Source of the DNA: Deltaproteobacteria bacterium
GTDB taxonomy: Bacteria > Desulfobacterota > Desulfobacteria > Desulfobacterales > Desulfatibacillaceae
NCBI GenBank assembly: GCA_016235345.1
Contig: JACRLG010000011.1
Coordinates: forward strand, 99,172 to 163,171
Direction of reading: 5' to 3'
DNA length: 64,000 nucleotides
The number at the start of each line of letters is the position of its first letter. Within the stretch, counting starts at the first letter, position 1. Positions 34,023 through 43,456 of the stretch are shown piece after piece. Below the pieces are notes generated by a model. The model was not told the origin of the DNA, did no database searches, and saw only the letters and a list, made by a program, of their open reading frames with translations. Made by a program: the position numbers and the translations under genes.

Positions 34023-34700
34023 CTATCTCATTCCTGTAAGTGCATCCAATACACGGCTTCCGAATATCAGGGTGGCCAGCGGCTTTAGAATGTCGGAGAG
34101 AACGCCGTCCAGCTTAAATATTGCGAAAAGGAAAACAAAAAGGGCCAGGCCTGCGGCCTGGACGTATATTCCGGCCTGCTTGAACGAGCGGGGAAGGATG
34201 GCGGCAAGCGCCTTGTGGCCGTCCAAGGGCGGAATAGGAATTAGGTTGATTATTAAAAGGATGAAGTTGATGCGTATTACGAGTATGAAAAATGGCAGGA
34301 CATGGTCATAAACTACCGCTCCAAAAGCTCCTCCCAAAATGGCCGCCAGCTCAAGTATCCGCAGAAAAATTCCTGCTGCCACCGCAAGCCCCAGATTGGC
34401 CGCGACCCCGGCCAAGGACACCATGATCTCCCCCTTGCGGCGGTCATAAAAATAGGCGGGAACTGCGGGTACCGGCTTGGCCCAGCCAAAGATCGGCCCG
34501 TGAATCAAGATGAGTAAAAGGGGAAGGGCCAGGCTTCCCAAAAGATCAATGTGCTTCAAGGGGTTAATGGTGAGCCGGCCCTTGAGTTTGGCCGTCGGGT
34601 CACCCATTCTGTACGCGGCCAGGGCATGAGAGGCTTCATGAACGCTTGCACTCATCATCAAGACAGCGAGGGATATGGGGATCTCTAAGATCGGGTTCAT
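34023..34700 (-). CDS. Site-2-protease family (M50) membrane metalloprotease, copy A
   Basis: 225 residues with about five or six membrane helices. Zinc motif HEASH (residues 21-25) lies in the first helix, and the third ligand Asp is in IPIPPLDGH near residue 168. This is the compact YwhC/Rip-like branch without a PDZ domain, of unknown substrate. The next gene upstream (34854-35546) is a close paralogue sharing MGDPTAKL, INPLKHID/LNPIKHLD and FGWAKPV, so the pair arose by tandem duplication. The DNA is a little more AT-rich than that of copy B. Confidence 0.88.
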   Translation of the reverse strand: MNPILEIPISLAVLMMSASVHEASHALAAYRMGDPTAKLKGRLTINPLKHIDLLGSLALPLLLILIHGPIFGWAKPVPAVPAYFYDRRKGEIMVSLAGVAANLGLAVAAGIFLRILELAAILGGAFGAVVYDHVLPFFILVIRINFILLIINLIPIPPLDGHKALAAILPRSFKQAGIYVQAAGLALFVFLFAIFKLDGVLSDILKPLATLIFGSRVLDALTGMR

Positions 34701-34853
34701 GGGGCTGGTTTCTTTTCAGGAGATTATCATTAAATATAACAAACTGAATTTAGAGGTAATTGCAAAACCTGATTCCCGCAGCAGCGCGTCCCGCCCCAAC
34801 TTGAGATCACAATCTGTGATCTCAAGTTTCCGGCTTTCCTTCCTTCCCCGCCC

Positions 34854-35546
34854 TCAGCCCATGCCGTAACGCATCTGGATAAAGGCGTTCAAGACGTCCG
34901 GCCCGGTTATGACGATGAAAAGGGGCCTTACCACGGCTGATATGAAGCTGTCCAGACTTCCCGTCACCATTAAAATGATCAGAAGGGCGAGGCTTGCCGC
35001 CTGGAAGTGGCGGGCCACCGCCTGATAGGAATGCGGGAAAAGCGCGGACACCACGCGCCCGCCGTCCAGGGGCGGCACGGGAATCAGGTTGAACACGAAA
35101 AGGATGAGATTGAGATATATGAAGGTGATGAAAAAGGGCAGCATCCGCCATATCAGTTGAAGGGCGGAGAAGGTCTGGCGTCCGTCCACGGACAAAAAGA
35201 GGAGCCGCAGGAAAAGGCCCGTGACGATTGCAAGCCCAAGGTTGGCCATGACCCCGGCCAGAGACACGATTATGTCGCCCTTGCGGAGTTCCCGGAAATT
35301 GGCCGGGTTCACCCGGACCGGCTTTGCCCAGCCGAAGGCGGGAAGGCCCATGAGGGAGAGAATGACGGGCAGGGCCACGCTCCCCACGGGGTCCAGGTGT
35401 TTTATGGGATTCAAGGTGATGCGCCCCATGAGCTTGGCCGTGGGGTCGCCCATACGCCAGGCTGCGTAGGCGTGGGCGGCCTCGTGAAACGATACGCTTA
35501 TTACAAGGGCCGAAACGGCCATGACGATGTCGATTATTCTGTCCAT
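34854..35546 (-). CDS. Site-2-protease family (M50) membrane metalloprotease, copy B
   Basis: 230 residues; HEAAH zinc motif at residues 21-25 and VPPLDGG near 168, both catalytic elements intact. It begins 37 bases after the DHH-CBS-nucleotidyltransferase stop, an arrangement often seen for this M50 subfamily with trpS and scpA-type genes in delta-proteobacteria, as I recall. Likely cotranscribed with copy A and trpS. Substrate unknown. Confidence 0.9.
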   Translation of the reverse strand: MDRIIDIVMAVSALVISVSFHEAAHAYAAWRMGDPTAKLMGRITLNPIKHLDPVGSVALPVILSLMGLPAFGWAKPVRVNPANFRELRKGDIIVSLAGVMANLGLAIVTGLFLRLLFLSVDGRQTFSALQLIWRMLPFFITFIYLNLILFVFNLIPVPPLDGGRVVSALFPHSYQAVARHFQAASLALLIILMVTGSLDSFISAVVRPLFIVITGPDVLNAFIQMRYGMG

Positions 35547-35583
35547 ATCGGCTTTCGTGATACGGGACTTACTTACGGGCGGC

Positions 35584-38262
35584 CTACGGAAAGTCCCCGG
35601 CTATTTTTCCGGCCAGGGCGATCTCGTCATCCAGCGTTTCCACGTGGCCGTCCAGGCGGGCGCAGATAAGGGCATCCAGAATTTTTCCGTAAAGCGGGCC
35701 TGCGGGAAAACCCATTTTTTTAAGGTCGTTTCCGCGAAGAAGGGTACTCGTGCGGGAAAGCCTTGTAATGTATAGGCTTACGCCCTGGCGCACGGGCTCC
35801 TTTTCGGTAACCGCCATCATGTAAACCAGCATCTCGTGGGAAAGGCCGGAAAGAGCCTTGTAAAGCTCGCTGGGCAGAGGGTCTTTTTTCCGCTCAAGAA
35901 GGCCCAGCCTTTTTTTCGCATCCAGGCGGTCTTCCGTAAAAATGGCGTTGAGCCTGGGCGGAATCTCCATCCGGCGACAGGCGCTTGCGGCCTCCCTGGC
36001 CCCAAGTCCGTGGAGAAGCACGCAAAAGACCACGTTCCACTTGGTGAAGGGCCGGTTGAGGTACAAGAGCTCGTACCAGGCCAGGGCGTTCTTGGCCCGC
36101 GAAAGCCGCGCGTCCAGGGCGTCGTCGTATACCAGGGACGGATGGACCAGGCGCAGGAGCCCCAGCTGGTGCATCCGGCGAAGGGGGTTCTGGGGGGTCT
36201 CCTCGGAGAGGATGAGCCGAAGCTCGGTCATTATCCTCCGCCCGGAAAGGCGCTCCACGAAACCGCGCTTCACCGCGTTGGATATAAGGCTTGCGGTGAG
36301 CTTTCCCAGGGTGAAGCCGAAGCGCTGCTCGAACCGTATGGCCCGGAAAATCCGGGTGGGGTCTTCCACGAAACTTAAGTTGTGCAGAACCTGGATGGTC
36401 TTTTTTTTCAGGTCCTCCTGGGCCCCAAAAAAATCCAGGAGCGCGCCGAAGCGGTCGGGGTTGATCTGGATCACCAGAGTGTTGATGGTGAAATCCCGGC
36501 GGTAGAGATCGAGTTTCAGCGAGCTTTTCTCCACTTCGGGAAGGCTTGCGGGCGACTGGTAATACTCGAACCGGGCCGAGGCCACGTCCACCTTGAAGCC
36601 GTCGGGAAGCGTCAGAACCGCCGTTCCGAAGATTTCGTGAACGTGGACCCGTCCTCCAAGCCGGCCTGCGGCGCGTTTTGCGAAGGCCGGGCCGTCACCC
36701 TCCACCACCACGTCCACGTCCTCGTTTTTGGAGCCGATGACCAGGTCCCGCACGAAGCCGCCCACAAGATAGGCCGAAACCCCGGCCTCATCCGCCGCCC
36801 TGCCCAGGTTTTCGATTATGTCCATGATGTGCGCTGGCAGGCGCTCCTTCATGATGGAGGCAACGCTGCGGGTGCGGCTGCGGGAGCGGTATTCGTGGTC
36901 GGCCTTGTCGTCCCTGGCCGCGCGCAGGGATTCCCCCGCCATGATGTTCAAAAGGTCGGTGCGGGTGACCACCCCTATGAGCATTCCATGCTCCGCCACG
37001 GGGAGTATGCGCTGCTTGTGATCCAGCACCGTGCGCTGGATTTCGGCGAGCTCGGCGTCCGGCCCCACGGTGGCCGGGTCCGTGGTCATGTACTCGGAGA
37101 CCGGGGCATCCGAAAGGTCGTGCTGAAGGGCCTTTTCCACCACCTGGCGGCTTATGTAGCCCAAAAGCCTGAGTTTTTTGCCCACGCCCGGCTCGGCCAC
37201 CACCAGGGCGTTTATGTTGTAATGGGTGAGCATCCGCCCGGCCTCGGCTATGGTGGTTTCAAGGCCCGTGTGAATCACCGGGGTGCTCATGATGTCGATG
37301 GCCTTCTGCCTGGGCTTCACGTTGCGCAAAAGCTGGCGCTCCACCCTCTGGGACACCTTGTGGAGGTCGCTGTCCTTCACAACCGCGCTTGCGGCCTGCC
37401 TGTGCCCGCTGCCGCCGAAGGCCGCGAGAATCCTGCCTGCGTCCACCTCGTTCAGCCTGCTTCGCCCTATTATGTAAATGGTCTGCCCCATGCGGGCGAT
37501 CACGAAGAGCGCGTCCAGGTTCTCCATGCGGGCGAGCTTGTGCACCAGAAAGGAGAAGTCGGCGATGTATTCCTCTGTCGAGATTACGGCGAGTGCGATT
37601 TCCACCCCGTGCACGGTCTTCTTGGTCATGGACTCAAGAAGCTCGTTCAAAAGCTTTATCTGGAGCGGGCTGAACTCCTTGATGATGAGGCTTGAAACCA
37701 TGTTCAGGTTGGCCCCTTTTTTAAGGAGCCAGGCGGCGGCTGCAAGATCGTTGGGCGTTGTGGAGCTCTGGGTGAAACTTGCAGTGTCCTCGTAAATGCC
37801 AAGGCACATCACCGTGGCCTCTTCCGCCGTGACGTGGATGCTGTTCGCCCGCAAAAGCTCCACCAGTATGGTGACGGTGGCCCCGTAGGGCAGGCAGTGG
37901 CAGACGTTTCCCGCGATGTCGTTTTCGGCGTCCGGGTGGTGGTCGAAAATGTGCACCGCAACATCCGTGCGGGGAAGAAGCCTCGCCAGGGGGCCTATGC
38001 GCCCGGCCTTTCTGGTGTCAACCAGAACAAGGGTGGTGACGAGGTCCAGGTCCACGTCCTCCGGGCTGACTATGGTGAATTCATCCAGCATTCCGGGCGG
38101 GATCAGGTCGCGCACCCCGCCCTTGTGGATTGAGGGCAGAACCACCATCGCGTCCGGGTAGAGCTTCCGGGCCGCGAGGCAGGAGGCGAAGCCGTCGAAG
38201 TCCATCCCTGCGTGGGTGGTGATGACGGTGAGGCCCGATTTGTCGCGGGGAATGGGCGACAT
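35584..38262 (-). CDS. DHH/DHHA1-CBS-tRNA nucleotidyltransferase fusion protein
   Basis: About 892 residues. N-terminal DHH phosphoesterase domain (MDFDG near 20, FDHHPD near 106-111, glycine-rich GGSGHRQAAS near 290), then two CBS domains (about 325-450). A class II nucleotidyltransferase head follows (VGGFVRDLVIG and DVDVVVEGDGPAFAKR) with RRDFTINTL and the neck/body helices to the end. This architecture is known in delta-proteobacteria and Aquifex-like lineages, where the transferase adds A or CC to tRNA 3' ends. The DHH domain may be an oligoribonuclease or nucleotide-monitoring module. ATG 38262 is my choice; ATG 38313 is the alternative. Neither has a strong ribosome site. Confidence 0.9.
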   Translation of the reverse strand: MSPIPRDKSGLTVITTHAGMDFDGFASCLAARKLYPDAMVVLPSIHKGGVRDLIPPGMLDEFTIVSPEDVDLDLVTTLVLVDTRKAGRIGPLARLLPRTDVAVHIFDHHPDAENDIAGNVCHCLPYGATVTILVELLRANSIHVTAEEATVMCLGIYEDTASFTQSSTTPNDLAAAAWLLKKGANLNMVSSLIIKEFSPLQIKLLNELLESMTKKTVHGVEIALAVISTEEYIADFSFLVHKLARMENLDALFVIARMGQTIYIIGRSRLNEVDAGRILAAFGGSGHRQAASAVVKDSDLHKVSQRVERQLLRNVKPRQKAIDIMSTPVIHTGLETTIAEAGRMLTHYNINALVVAEPGVGKKLRLLGYISRQVVEKALQHDLSDAPVSEYMTTDPATVGPDAELAEIQRTVLDHKQRILPVAEHGMLIGVVTRTDLLNIMAGESLRAARDDKADHEYRSRSRTRSVASIMKERLPAHIMDIIENLGRAADEAGVSAYLVGGFVRDLVIGSKNEDVDVVVEGDGPAFAKRAAGRLGGRVHVHEIFGTAVLTLPDGFKVDVASARFEYYQSPASLPEVEKSSLKLDLYRRDFTINTLVIQINPDRFGALLDFFGAQEDLKKKTIQVLHNLSFVEDPTRIFRAIRFEQRFGFTLGKLTASLISNAVKRGFVERLSGRRIMTELRLILSEETPQNPLRRMHQLGLLRLVHPSLVYDDALDARLSRAKNALAWYELLYLNRPFTKWNVVFCVLLHGLGAREAASACRRMEIPPRLNAIFTEDRLDAKKRLGLLERKKDPLPSELYKALSGLSHEMLVYMMAVTEKEPVRQGVSLYITRLSRTSTLLRGNDLKKMGFPAGPLYGKILDALICARLDGHVETLDDEIALAGKIAGDFP

Positions 38263-38403
38263 GGTTTTCCCGTTGAAGAAGGTGTTGGAGCCCGCAGGCC
38301 GGTTCCGGCCCATAACATAATATTATCGCCTTTTTTACCTTACAATACAAGAAAATCCCGTCTTGGGGCAGGGAGGGCGCATACGAAAAGCAAAAGATGA
38401 AAA

Positions 38404-38454
38404 GCTTTTCCGGCGGCTGGGGGAACTCAAGTTCCCCCAGGCCCCCTTTTATCT
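38404..38454 (+). repeat. CCGGCGGC-TGGGGGA hairpin repeat
   Basis: Palindrome CTGGGGGAACT..AGTTCCCCCAG followed by GCCCCCTTTTATC. Related to the copy at 45495-45550 in the opposite orientation (CCGGGGGAGC..GCTCCCCCGG). The rest of the 38263-38660 gap shows nothing gene-like. Confidence 0.55.
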
Positions 38455-38660
38455 GACGGCGCTTTTGCTGCGCAAAATCGCCGCAGTTTTCATGCAGGCG
38501 ATGCCAACGTGCCTTCATGTTTTTCTGCGCGGCAACCGGACGCTTAAAAACGAAGAGTCTTGTGAAAAGCCGCCGAATCTGATAAGCGAAAAAGCCCTTG
38601 GGGGGGCCTTACGGACATCTATGCTGATTACCGGCCTTTCTCCCCGGAAGGAATTCGCCC

Positions 38661-39428
38661 ATGCTTTTCAGACGCCTTAACCTCCCGCGCACCTTCACCG
38701 GGTCCAAACTCGCCCGCATTCTTTATCTTCCGTACAAGTGGCTGGTCTTCATGCCGGGCCTGGCATTCTTCACAATGCTCTGCGGCCTTACCGCCATAGC
38801 CCTGGCCTCCACCGCCGGGCCCAAAAGGGCCAACGTGATGGGCGTCATCTGGAGCCGCATCATGGCGAAGCTCACCCCCATGCACGTTACGGCGGAGGGG
38901 CTTTCAAACGTGAGGCCGGGCAAAAGCTACGTGATATGCTGCAACCATTCCAGCCACTTCGACGTGTTCGTGCTGTACGGCTGGTTTCCCGCCCCCTTCA
39001 AGTGGGTGATGAAAATGGAGTTGAGGAAGGTTCCCTTTCTGGGCGCGGCCTGCGACAGGCTCGGCCACATCTACATAGACCGCTCCAACCACGAAAGGGC
39101 CGTGGCCTCCATCAACGCCGCCAAAGAGAGGCTTTCGGGCGGCGAAAGCGTGCTGTTCTTTCCCGAAGGCACCAGGAGCCGGGACGGAAAACTCGGAAAT
39201 TTCAAGAAGGGGGCCTTCAAGATGGCCTGCGACATGGGCCTTCCCATCCTGCCGGTAACCATCATCGGCACCGCCAAAATTCTGCCCGCCTTCACCATGG
39301 AGCTCTTCCCCGGGGACGCCCATATGGTCATCCACCCGGCCATCGAAACTGCGGGCTATGACGACGGCAACATGGAGATTCTCATGGAGAAGGTGCGTCG
39401 GGCGATCGCCTCGCGAGTCCCGGACTGA
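38661..39428 (+). CDS. plsC: 1-acyl-sn-glycerol-3-phosphate acyltransferase (PlsC family)
   Basis: 255 residues. One or two N-terminal membrane segments, then the acyltransferase motifs NHSSHFD (HX4D near residue 95), the GAACDRLGHIYIDR region, FPEGTRSRDG (near 166) and LPILPVTIIGT. It acylates lysophosphatidic acid, or a related lysolipid, at the inner membrane face. GGAAGGA is 8 bases before the ATG. Flanking genes do not narrow the substrate, so a PlsC-type role is a family-level call. Confidence 0.88.
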   Translation: MLFRRLNLPRTFTGSKLARILYLPYKWLVFMPGLAFFTMLCGLTAIALASTAGPKRANVMGVIWSRIMAKLTPMHVTAEGLSNVRPGKSYVICCNHSSHFDVFVLYGWFPAPFKWVMKMELRKVPFLGAACDRLGHIYIDRSNHERAVASINAAKERLSGGESVLFFPEGTRSRDGKLGNFKKGAFKMACDMGLPILPVTIIGTAKILPAFTMELFPGDAHMVIHPAIETAGYDDGNMEILMEKVRRAIASRVPD

Positions 39429-39621
39429 AATGCCCCGCCCCCGGCCTCAAAATTTTCCATTCAACGCGGCCCTGTGGCTGATTTGCCCTTGACACCCGGC
39501 CAACCATGCGGCTAAGGTTGACGATACGGTCAAATTTTCGGGGGGACCGGCGCTGCTGCCCGTTTTCCCCCGATTCGCCATTTTTTCCTCTTCAAAAATC
39601 TCATCTCGCCAGGGAGCCGCC

Positions 39622-40761
39622 ATGGAAGACAAGCGTAATCTCCTCGTTGGTTCAATGCCTTCGGCCTTTTTCTTCGTAGTGTTCTTCTCGGCCCTATTCG
39701 TGGTCACCTTCCTGGTGGCGCGCGGCCTTGCCTCGGTGGCGGAAATCGACAACATCGTAAGCATCCGCTTCATCCTCATGTACGTCACCCTGTACGGGCT
39801 TTTGACCGGAGTGATACTGGCCGCTTTTCAGAAAAGGGTCGGACTGATAGCCGTCGGGGCCATTTCGGGCGCGGTGGGCTCATGGATCAACTGGGCCGCA
39901 GCCGCCATGCTCTGCATCTGGATGGTATGCTACGGAGCCATCCTCACCGTGGTCAGCCTTGTGAAACAGGATTCGCCGGTCTGGACCATGATGAACGCCA
40001 AGACGGAAATGGTAGAAGCCCTGGCGAAATACCCCATGCTGATTTTCGGCGCGGCCTTCGTGGTGGGCGTCCTTTTTCTGATCGCCTACGCAAGAATCAA
40101 GTTCGACGCCGTTTATCCGGCCTGGGCGTCCATCAGGCTCACTGTGGCCGTCATGGTGGGCGTGGCGGTGATAGTGGGCGTGGTGCTGGCCCTTCTCGCC
40201 CCCAGAGTGACCCAGAAGCAGTTCATCAGCGCTTCCTTCGCCACTTTGCCCGACAGGGTGAACATGGCCGCCGTACAGGGCGTGAACGCCTCCATCGGGG
40301 TGCGCCTCATGAAATTCGCGGGCATGGAGGAGGCGGGGAAAAGCGACTTCGCCATGCCGGGCCAGGAAGCCCCGGAGGCAAAAAAGCTGCCTGACATCTT
40401 CTTCGCCGATTACACCATAAACATTGAGGACGGCGCGGTCAGCGTGGTTCCGGGCCTCGGCCCCAAGACCCAGGCCAACGTAGCCGTCTACCTCGACCAC
40501 TGGATGCAGATAGCACGCGGGGAGCACACCATAGGCTCGGTGCTGGACATCAGCATGGCCTCCTTCACAGGCTCCGAGGAAGTGCTCCGGGCCACCGACC
40601 CCTACTTCAAGGCTTACCAGCCGCCCCTTCACCAGGCCTTCACGGACATAGTCATAATAGCGGTGATACTGCTTCTGGGCTCTTTTTCCATCGCCCCCAT
40701 GCTCTGTGTCTATGACGCGTTCCACTATTGGTCCCAGGAGTGGGCCAGCGAAGCCGTCTAA
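39622..40761 (+). CDS. Hypothetical multi-spanning membrane protein, 379 residues
   Basis: Five or six membrane helices: four in the first ~120 residues, one near 140-165, one near 170-195, then a ~150-residue soluble stretch, and a last helix near 350-370. No family recognised. The soluble part includes DFAMPGQEAPEAKKLPDIFF in two halves and shows no catalytic pattern. AGGGAG precedes the ATG by 5 bases. The stop TAA comes from the first bases of hairpin element copy 8, so the C-terminus may have been set by that insertion. Confidence 0.7.
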   Translation: MEDKRNLLVGSMPSAFFFVVFFSALFVVTFLVARGLASVAEIDNIVSIRFILMYVTLYGLLTGVILAAFQKRVGLIAVGAISGAVGSWINWAAAAMLCIWMVCYGAILTVVSLVKQDSPVWTMMNAKTEMVEALAKYPMLIFGAAFVVGVLFLIAYARIKFDAVYPAWASIRLTVAVMVGVAVIVGVVLALLAPRVTQKQFISASFATLPDRVNMAAVQGVNASIGVRLMKFAGMEEAGKSDFAMPGQEAPEAKKLPDIFFADYTINIEDGAVSVVPGLGPKTQANVAVYLDHWMQIARGEHTIGSVLDISMASFTGSEEVLRATDPYFKAYQPPLHQAFTDIVIIAVILLLGSFSIAPMLCVYDAFHYWSQEWASEAV

Positions 40762-40817
40762 AAACGCGAATTGCTGCGTTGTGCATCGCCTCGCACTTCA
40801 TCGTTTTTATCCAGGCT
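40752..40817 (+). repeat. Interspersed hairpin element, copy 8 (short form)
   Basis: Only 66 bp: AGCCGTCTAAAAACG and CGTTTTTATCCAGGCT arms with an abbreviated interior (TGCG..CGCA). The inner arms and tip are missing. The stop codon of the upstream gene (TAA at 40759-40761) lies in the left arm. Confidence 0.75.
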
Positions 40818-40875
40818 TCGCATCCTGGCTGTTATTCAGCCTGACCGGCGTACGACATGTGTTACTAACAAACAC

Positions 40876-40918
40876 GAACGAGCCGACCGGAGACAATCTC
40901 CGGTCGGCTCGTTCTGTT
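40876..40918. terminator. Bidirectional terminator between convergent genes
   Basis: Perfect 18-bp stem GAACGAGCCGACCGGAGA and its complement, loop CAA, followed by TGTTT on the plus strand. It separates the 379-residue membrane protein gene from the reductase gene on the minus strand. Confidence 0.85.
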
Positions 40919-40933
40919 TCAGGCGGGAAGCGG

Positions 40934-42937
40934 TCAGCCCAGGGCGGTCACCGCCAAAAAGCCCCCGTGAATGGCGTCGTCAATCTTCCCGATTTTGCCT
41001 CCGTCTCCCACCACGCTCATGGGCACGCCCGTTGATGACAGGGCCTCGGCAAGGCTCTTGCGGCTTTTGGAGCCCGATGCCAGGATGAGTGTGTCGAATT
41101 GTCCCGACAGGACAGCCCCGTCCTTTTCCCAGGAGAGCTTGCCGTCTTCAAAGGAAAGGACTTTGGTCCCGGTGTTGATTTCAACCCCGTGGCGCTTCAG
41201 GTTGTCCAGAAGCACCCACTTGGTGGAGCGGCCCACGTCCTTGCCCGCCTTGTCCAGCATCTCGAAAACGACCACCGAGCAGGAGCCCTTGAAAATGAGC
41301 TCCCTTATGCGTTCCGGAGGCTCCGCCTCGTAGGCCAGCAGGAAATGAACCACCTCTGGCGTCAGGGTCCCCTTCTGGGCCACGAAAATGGCCGTTTCCA
41401 GGCCCACCGCCCCGCCGCCCACTATGGCCACGTTGGGGCCTATGGGCGGATTGTTCGAGAGCACCTCCCAGGCTGTGAGAACATTGGGGCCGTCGATTCC
41501 CTTTATTGGCGGAACCAGTGGCTCCGCGCCTTCGGCCACTATCACGTGATCCGGCTTTTCGCGCGCAACCAGGGCGGCGTCCACCTCGGTATTGAGAAAC
41601 ACCGGGATGTCGAGCTTTTTCAGCATGGCCCGATAGTAGCGGATGAACTCCAGGATTTCGTGCTTGTGGGAGGGAGCGCCCGCAAGCCAAAGCTGGCCGC
41701 CTATCCTGCCCGATTTTTCGTAGAGCGAAACCGCGTGGCCCATCTGGGTTGCGGTGACGGCAGCCTCAAGGCCGCCCGGCCCGGCACCCGCCACCAGAAT
41801 CTTTTTGGGGGATTTCGTCCTTGGAAGGCCGCGCTCGAACTCGTAGCCCGCAAGGGGGTTTCCTATGCAATAGACCGGCCTGCCGGAAAAGACCATGTCG
41901 GTGCAGCCCTGGGAGCAGGCCACACAGGGGCGGATTTCATCCTCCCGGCCTTCCTGGGCCTTATTCGGCCATTCCGGGTCCGCTATCAGCACCCGGCCAA
42001 GATTCACCATGTCGGCGCAGCCGTCCCGTATTATGGCCTCGGCGGAAACCGGATCGGCTATGCGGTTGGAGGCCATGACCGGAACCTTCACCGCCCGCTT
42101 CACGTTTAAGGCCAGAAACGCGAAGCCCGCGCGGGGAAGCTCCATGGGAAGCTGGGGAACGCGGGTCTCGTGCCAGCCGCCCGTCACGTTCAGCACGTCC
42201 ACGCCCGCCTTCTCGTACACCACGGCGATCCTGGCGGCCTCGACATCCGTGTTGCTTCCGGGTATGAAGTCGTTTCCGGCCATTCTTATGCCCATGGGGA
42301 AATCCGGCCCTACGGATTCCCGCACGGCCTCCAGAACCTCCCTCGGAAAACGGGTGCGGTTTTCAAAAGAGCCGCCGTACTGGTCGGTGCGGATGTTTGT
42401 TACCGGCGAAAGGAACTGGGTGATGAGATAACCGCCCGATCCTATTATCTCCACGCCGTCGAAGCCCGCCTGCTTCACCCTAAGGGCCGCCGCCGCGAAG
42501 GCCTTCCTGGTGCGCTCGATGTCCTCCAGGGTCATTTCCCTTGGAGTCGCCTTGGAATAGCGGGAGTAGACCGGGCTTGGGCCTATGGGCACACCGTTAT
42601 TGATGAGAATGGGATGGGAATACCGGCCCGCGTGGAATATCTGCACCCAGGGGCTTGCGCCGCCTTCGCGGATGACCTGGGCCAGCCTGGCGAAGGCCGG
42701 GATGGCGTCGTCATCGGCCAGGGACAGGGCCACGAAGCCCGCGCCGATAAAGTCGATGCCCACCGGGCCCACGGTTACTATGCCCGCGCCGCCAGCCCCG
42801 CGCGCCCTGAAAAACTCGTAATAACGGTCGTTCAAAAGTCCGTCGTAGGAGTACAAAAGCCCAAGGGACGGGTAGGCTATGCGGTTTTTCACCGTAAGAC
42901 GCCCGATTTTCAAAGGCGAAAAGAGGTATGGATACAT
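40934..42937 (-). CDS. NADH:flavin oxidoreductase / 2,4-dienoyl-CoA reductase-like enzyme
   Basis: 667 residues with the three-part layout of E. coli FadH and trimethylamine dehydrogenase. First an Old Yellow Enzyme TIM barrel with FMN (about 1-330; HAGRYSHP, QFLSPVTNIRTDQYGGS, NLGRVLIADP). Then a 4Fe-4S motif CVACSQGC with a further Cys in YCIGNP, then FAD (LVAGAGPGGLEAAVTATQMGH) and NADH domains (IVGGGAVGLETA). Typical reactions are reduction of enoyl-CoA, enoates or steroids. In sulfate reducers such genes are often multiplied for aromatic or fatty-acid degradation; the substrate here is unknown. AAGGAG lies 6 bases before the ATG. Confidence 0.93.
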   Translation of the reverse strand: MYPYLFSPLKIGRLTVKNRIAYPSLGLLYSYDGLLNDRYYEFFRARGAGGAGIVTVGPVGIDFIGAGFVALSLADDDAIPAFARLAQVIREGGASPWVQIFHAGRYSHPILINNGVPIGPSPVYSRYSKATPREMTLEDIERTRKAFAAAALRVKQAGFDGVEIIGSGGYLITQFLSPVTNIRTDQYGGSFENRTRFPREVLEAVRESVGPDFPMGIRMAGNDFIPGSNTDVEAARIAVVYEKAGVDVLNVTGGWHETRVPQLPMELPRAGFAFLALNVKRAVKVPVMASNRIADPVSAEAIIRDGCADMVNLGRVLIADPEWPNKAQEGREDEIRPCVACSQGCTDMVFSGRPVYCIGNPLAGYEFERGLPRTKSPKKILVAGAGPGGLEAAVTATQMGHAVSLYEKSGRIGGQLWLAGAPSHKHEILEFIRYYRAMLKKLDIPVFLNTEVDAALVAREKPDHVIVAEGAEPLVPPIKGIDGPNVLTAWEVLSNNPPIGPNVAIVGGGAVGLETAIFVAQKGTLTPEVVHFLLAYEAEPPERIRELIFKGSCSVVVFEMLDKAGKDVGRSTKWVLLDNLKRHGVEINTGTKVLSFEDGKLSWEKDGAVLSGQFDTLILASGSKSRKSLAEALSSTGVPMSVVGDGGKIGKIDDAIHGGFLAVTALG

Positions 42938-42987
42938 TAAGGGCTCCTTTTTCTATGCCAGCGTTTGGCCTCGTGGATCATTTTACC

Positions 42988-43106
42988 AGCCTGTCTAAAA
43001 ACGCGAACTGGCAGCGCCAGCGCTTCAAAGCCAATTCCGTCACGTACCTTAAGTAGGCTTACTCATTGGCTTTTAGCGCGCCGTGTTCATCGTTTTTATT
43101 CAGGCT
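42988..43106 (+). repeat. Interspersed hairpin element, copy 9
   Basis: Outer arms AGCCTG..AAAAACG / CGTTTTT..CAGGCT, inner arms AAAGCCAAT/ATTGGCTTTT, tip GTAC. It is the only copy found upstream of both flanking genes (divergent gap). The left constant block is changed to GAACTGGCAGCGCCAGCGC. Confidence 0.82.
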
Positions 43107-43201
43107 TTGCATCTTGCCTTTTCAACAGGCTGTTACCGAGCGTTCGCTTTTATCCGGTTTCGGATGATGGTCCTCCTGCAGTGGTGTAATCAAGTTCATT
43201 A

Positions 43202-43218
43202 ATTGAATCGTGTTCAAT
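43202..43218. promoter_or_regulatory. Short inverted repeat, possible operator
   Basis: ATTGAA-TCGTG-TTCAAT in the divergent gap between the reductase and the lipoprotein gene, within an AT-rich stretch. Could be an operator for either gene. The rest of 42938-43456, apart from the hairpin element, holds nothing I can name. Confidence 0.3.
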
Positions 43219-43456
43219 AACATTAGGCGAGGTTCACGGGAATTGCAAGTCTAATTTTTTTGCATGTAAAAGGAATTGCAAAGCCCGTGGAATTTGTATT
43301 ATTCTGATTATTCCGACACGATACGGGTAGGCGGGAACCAATCCGTAAAAAAGACTTACGCCCGCCGCTTCATTTTTCGGCCATCTGCGGGCTTTGAATC
43401 CAAACCAGGCAACAGGGTCACATAAAAACGAAATCAGCCGAAAGGATTTCAAAATC

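Noticed and set aside
36382-37695. 437-codon plus-strand open frame inside the DHH-CBS-nucleotidyltransferase gene
   Set aside because: Antisense shadow; His/Gly/Arg-rich composition typical of wrong-frame high-GC DNA.
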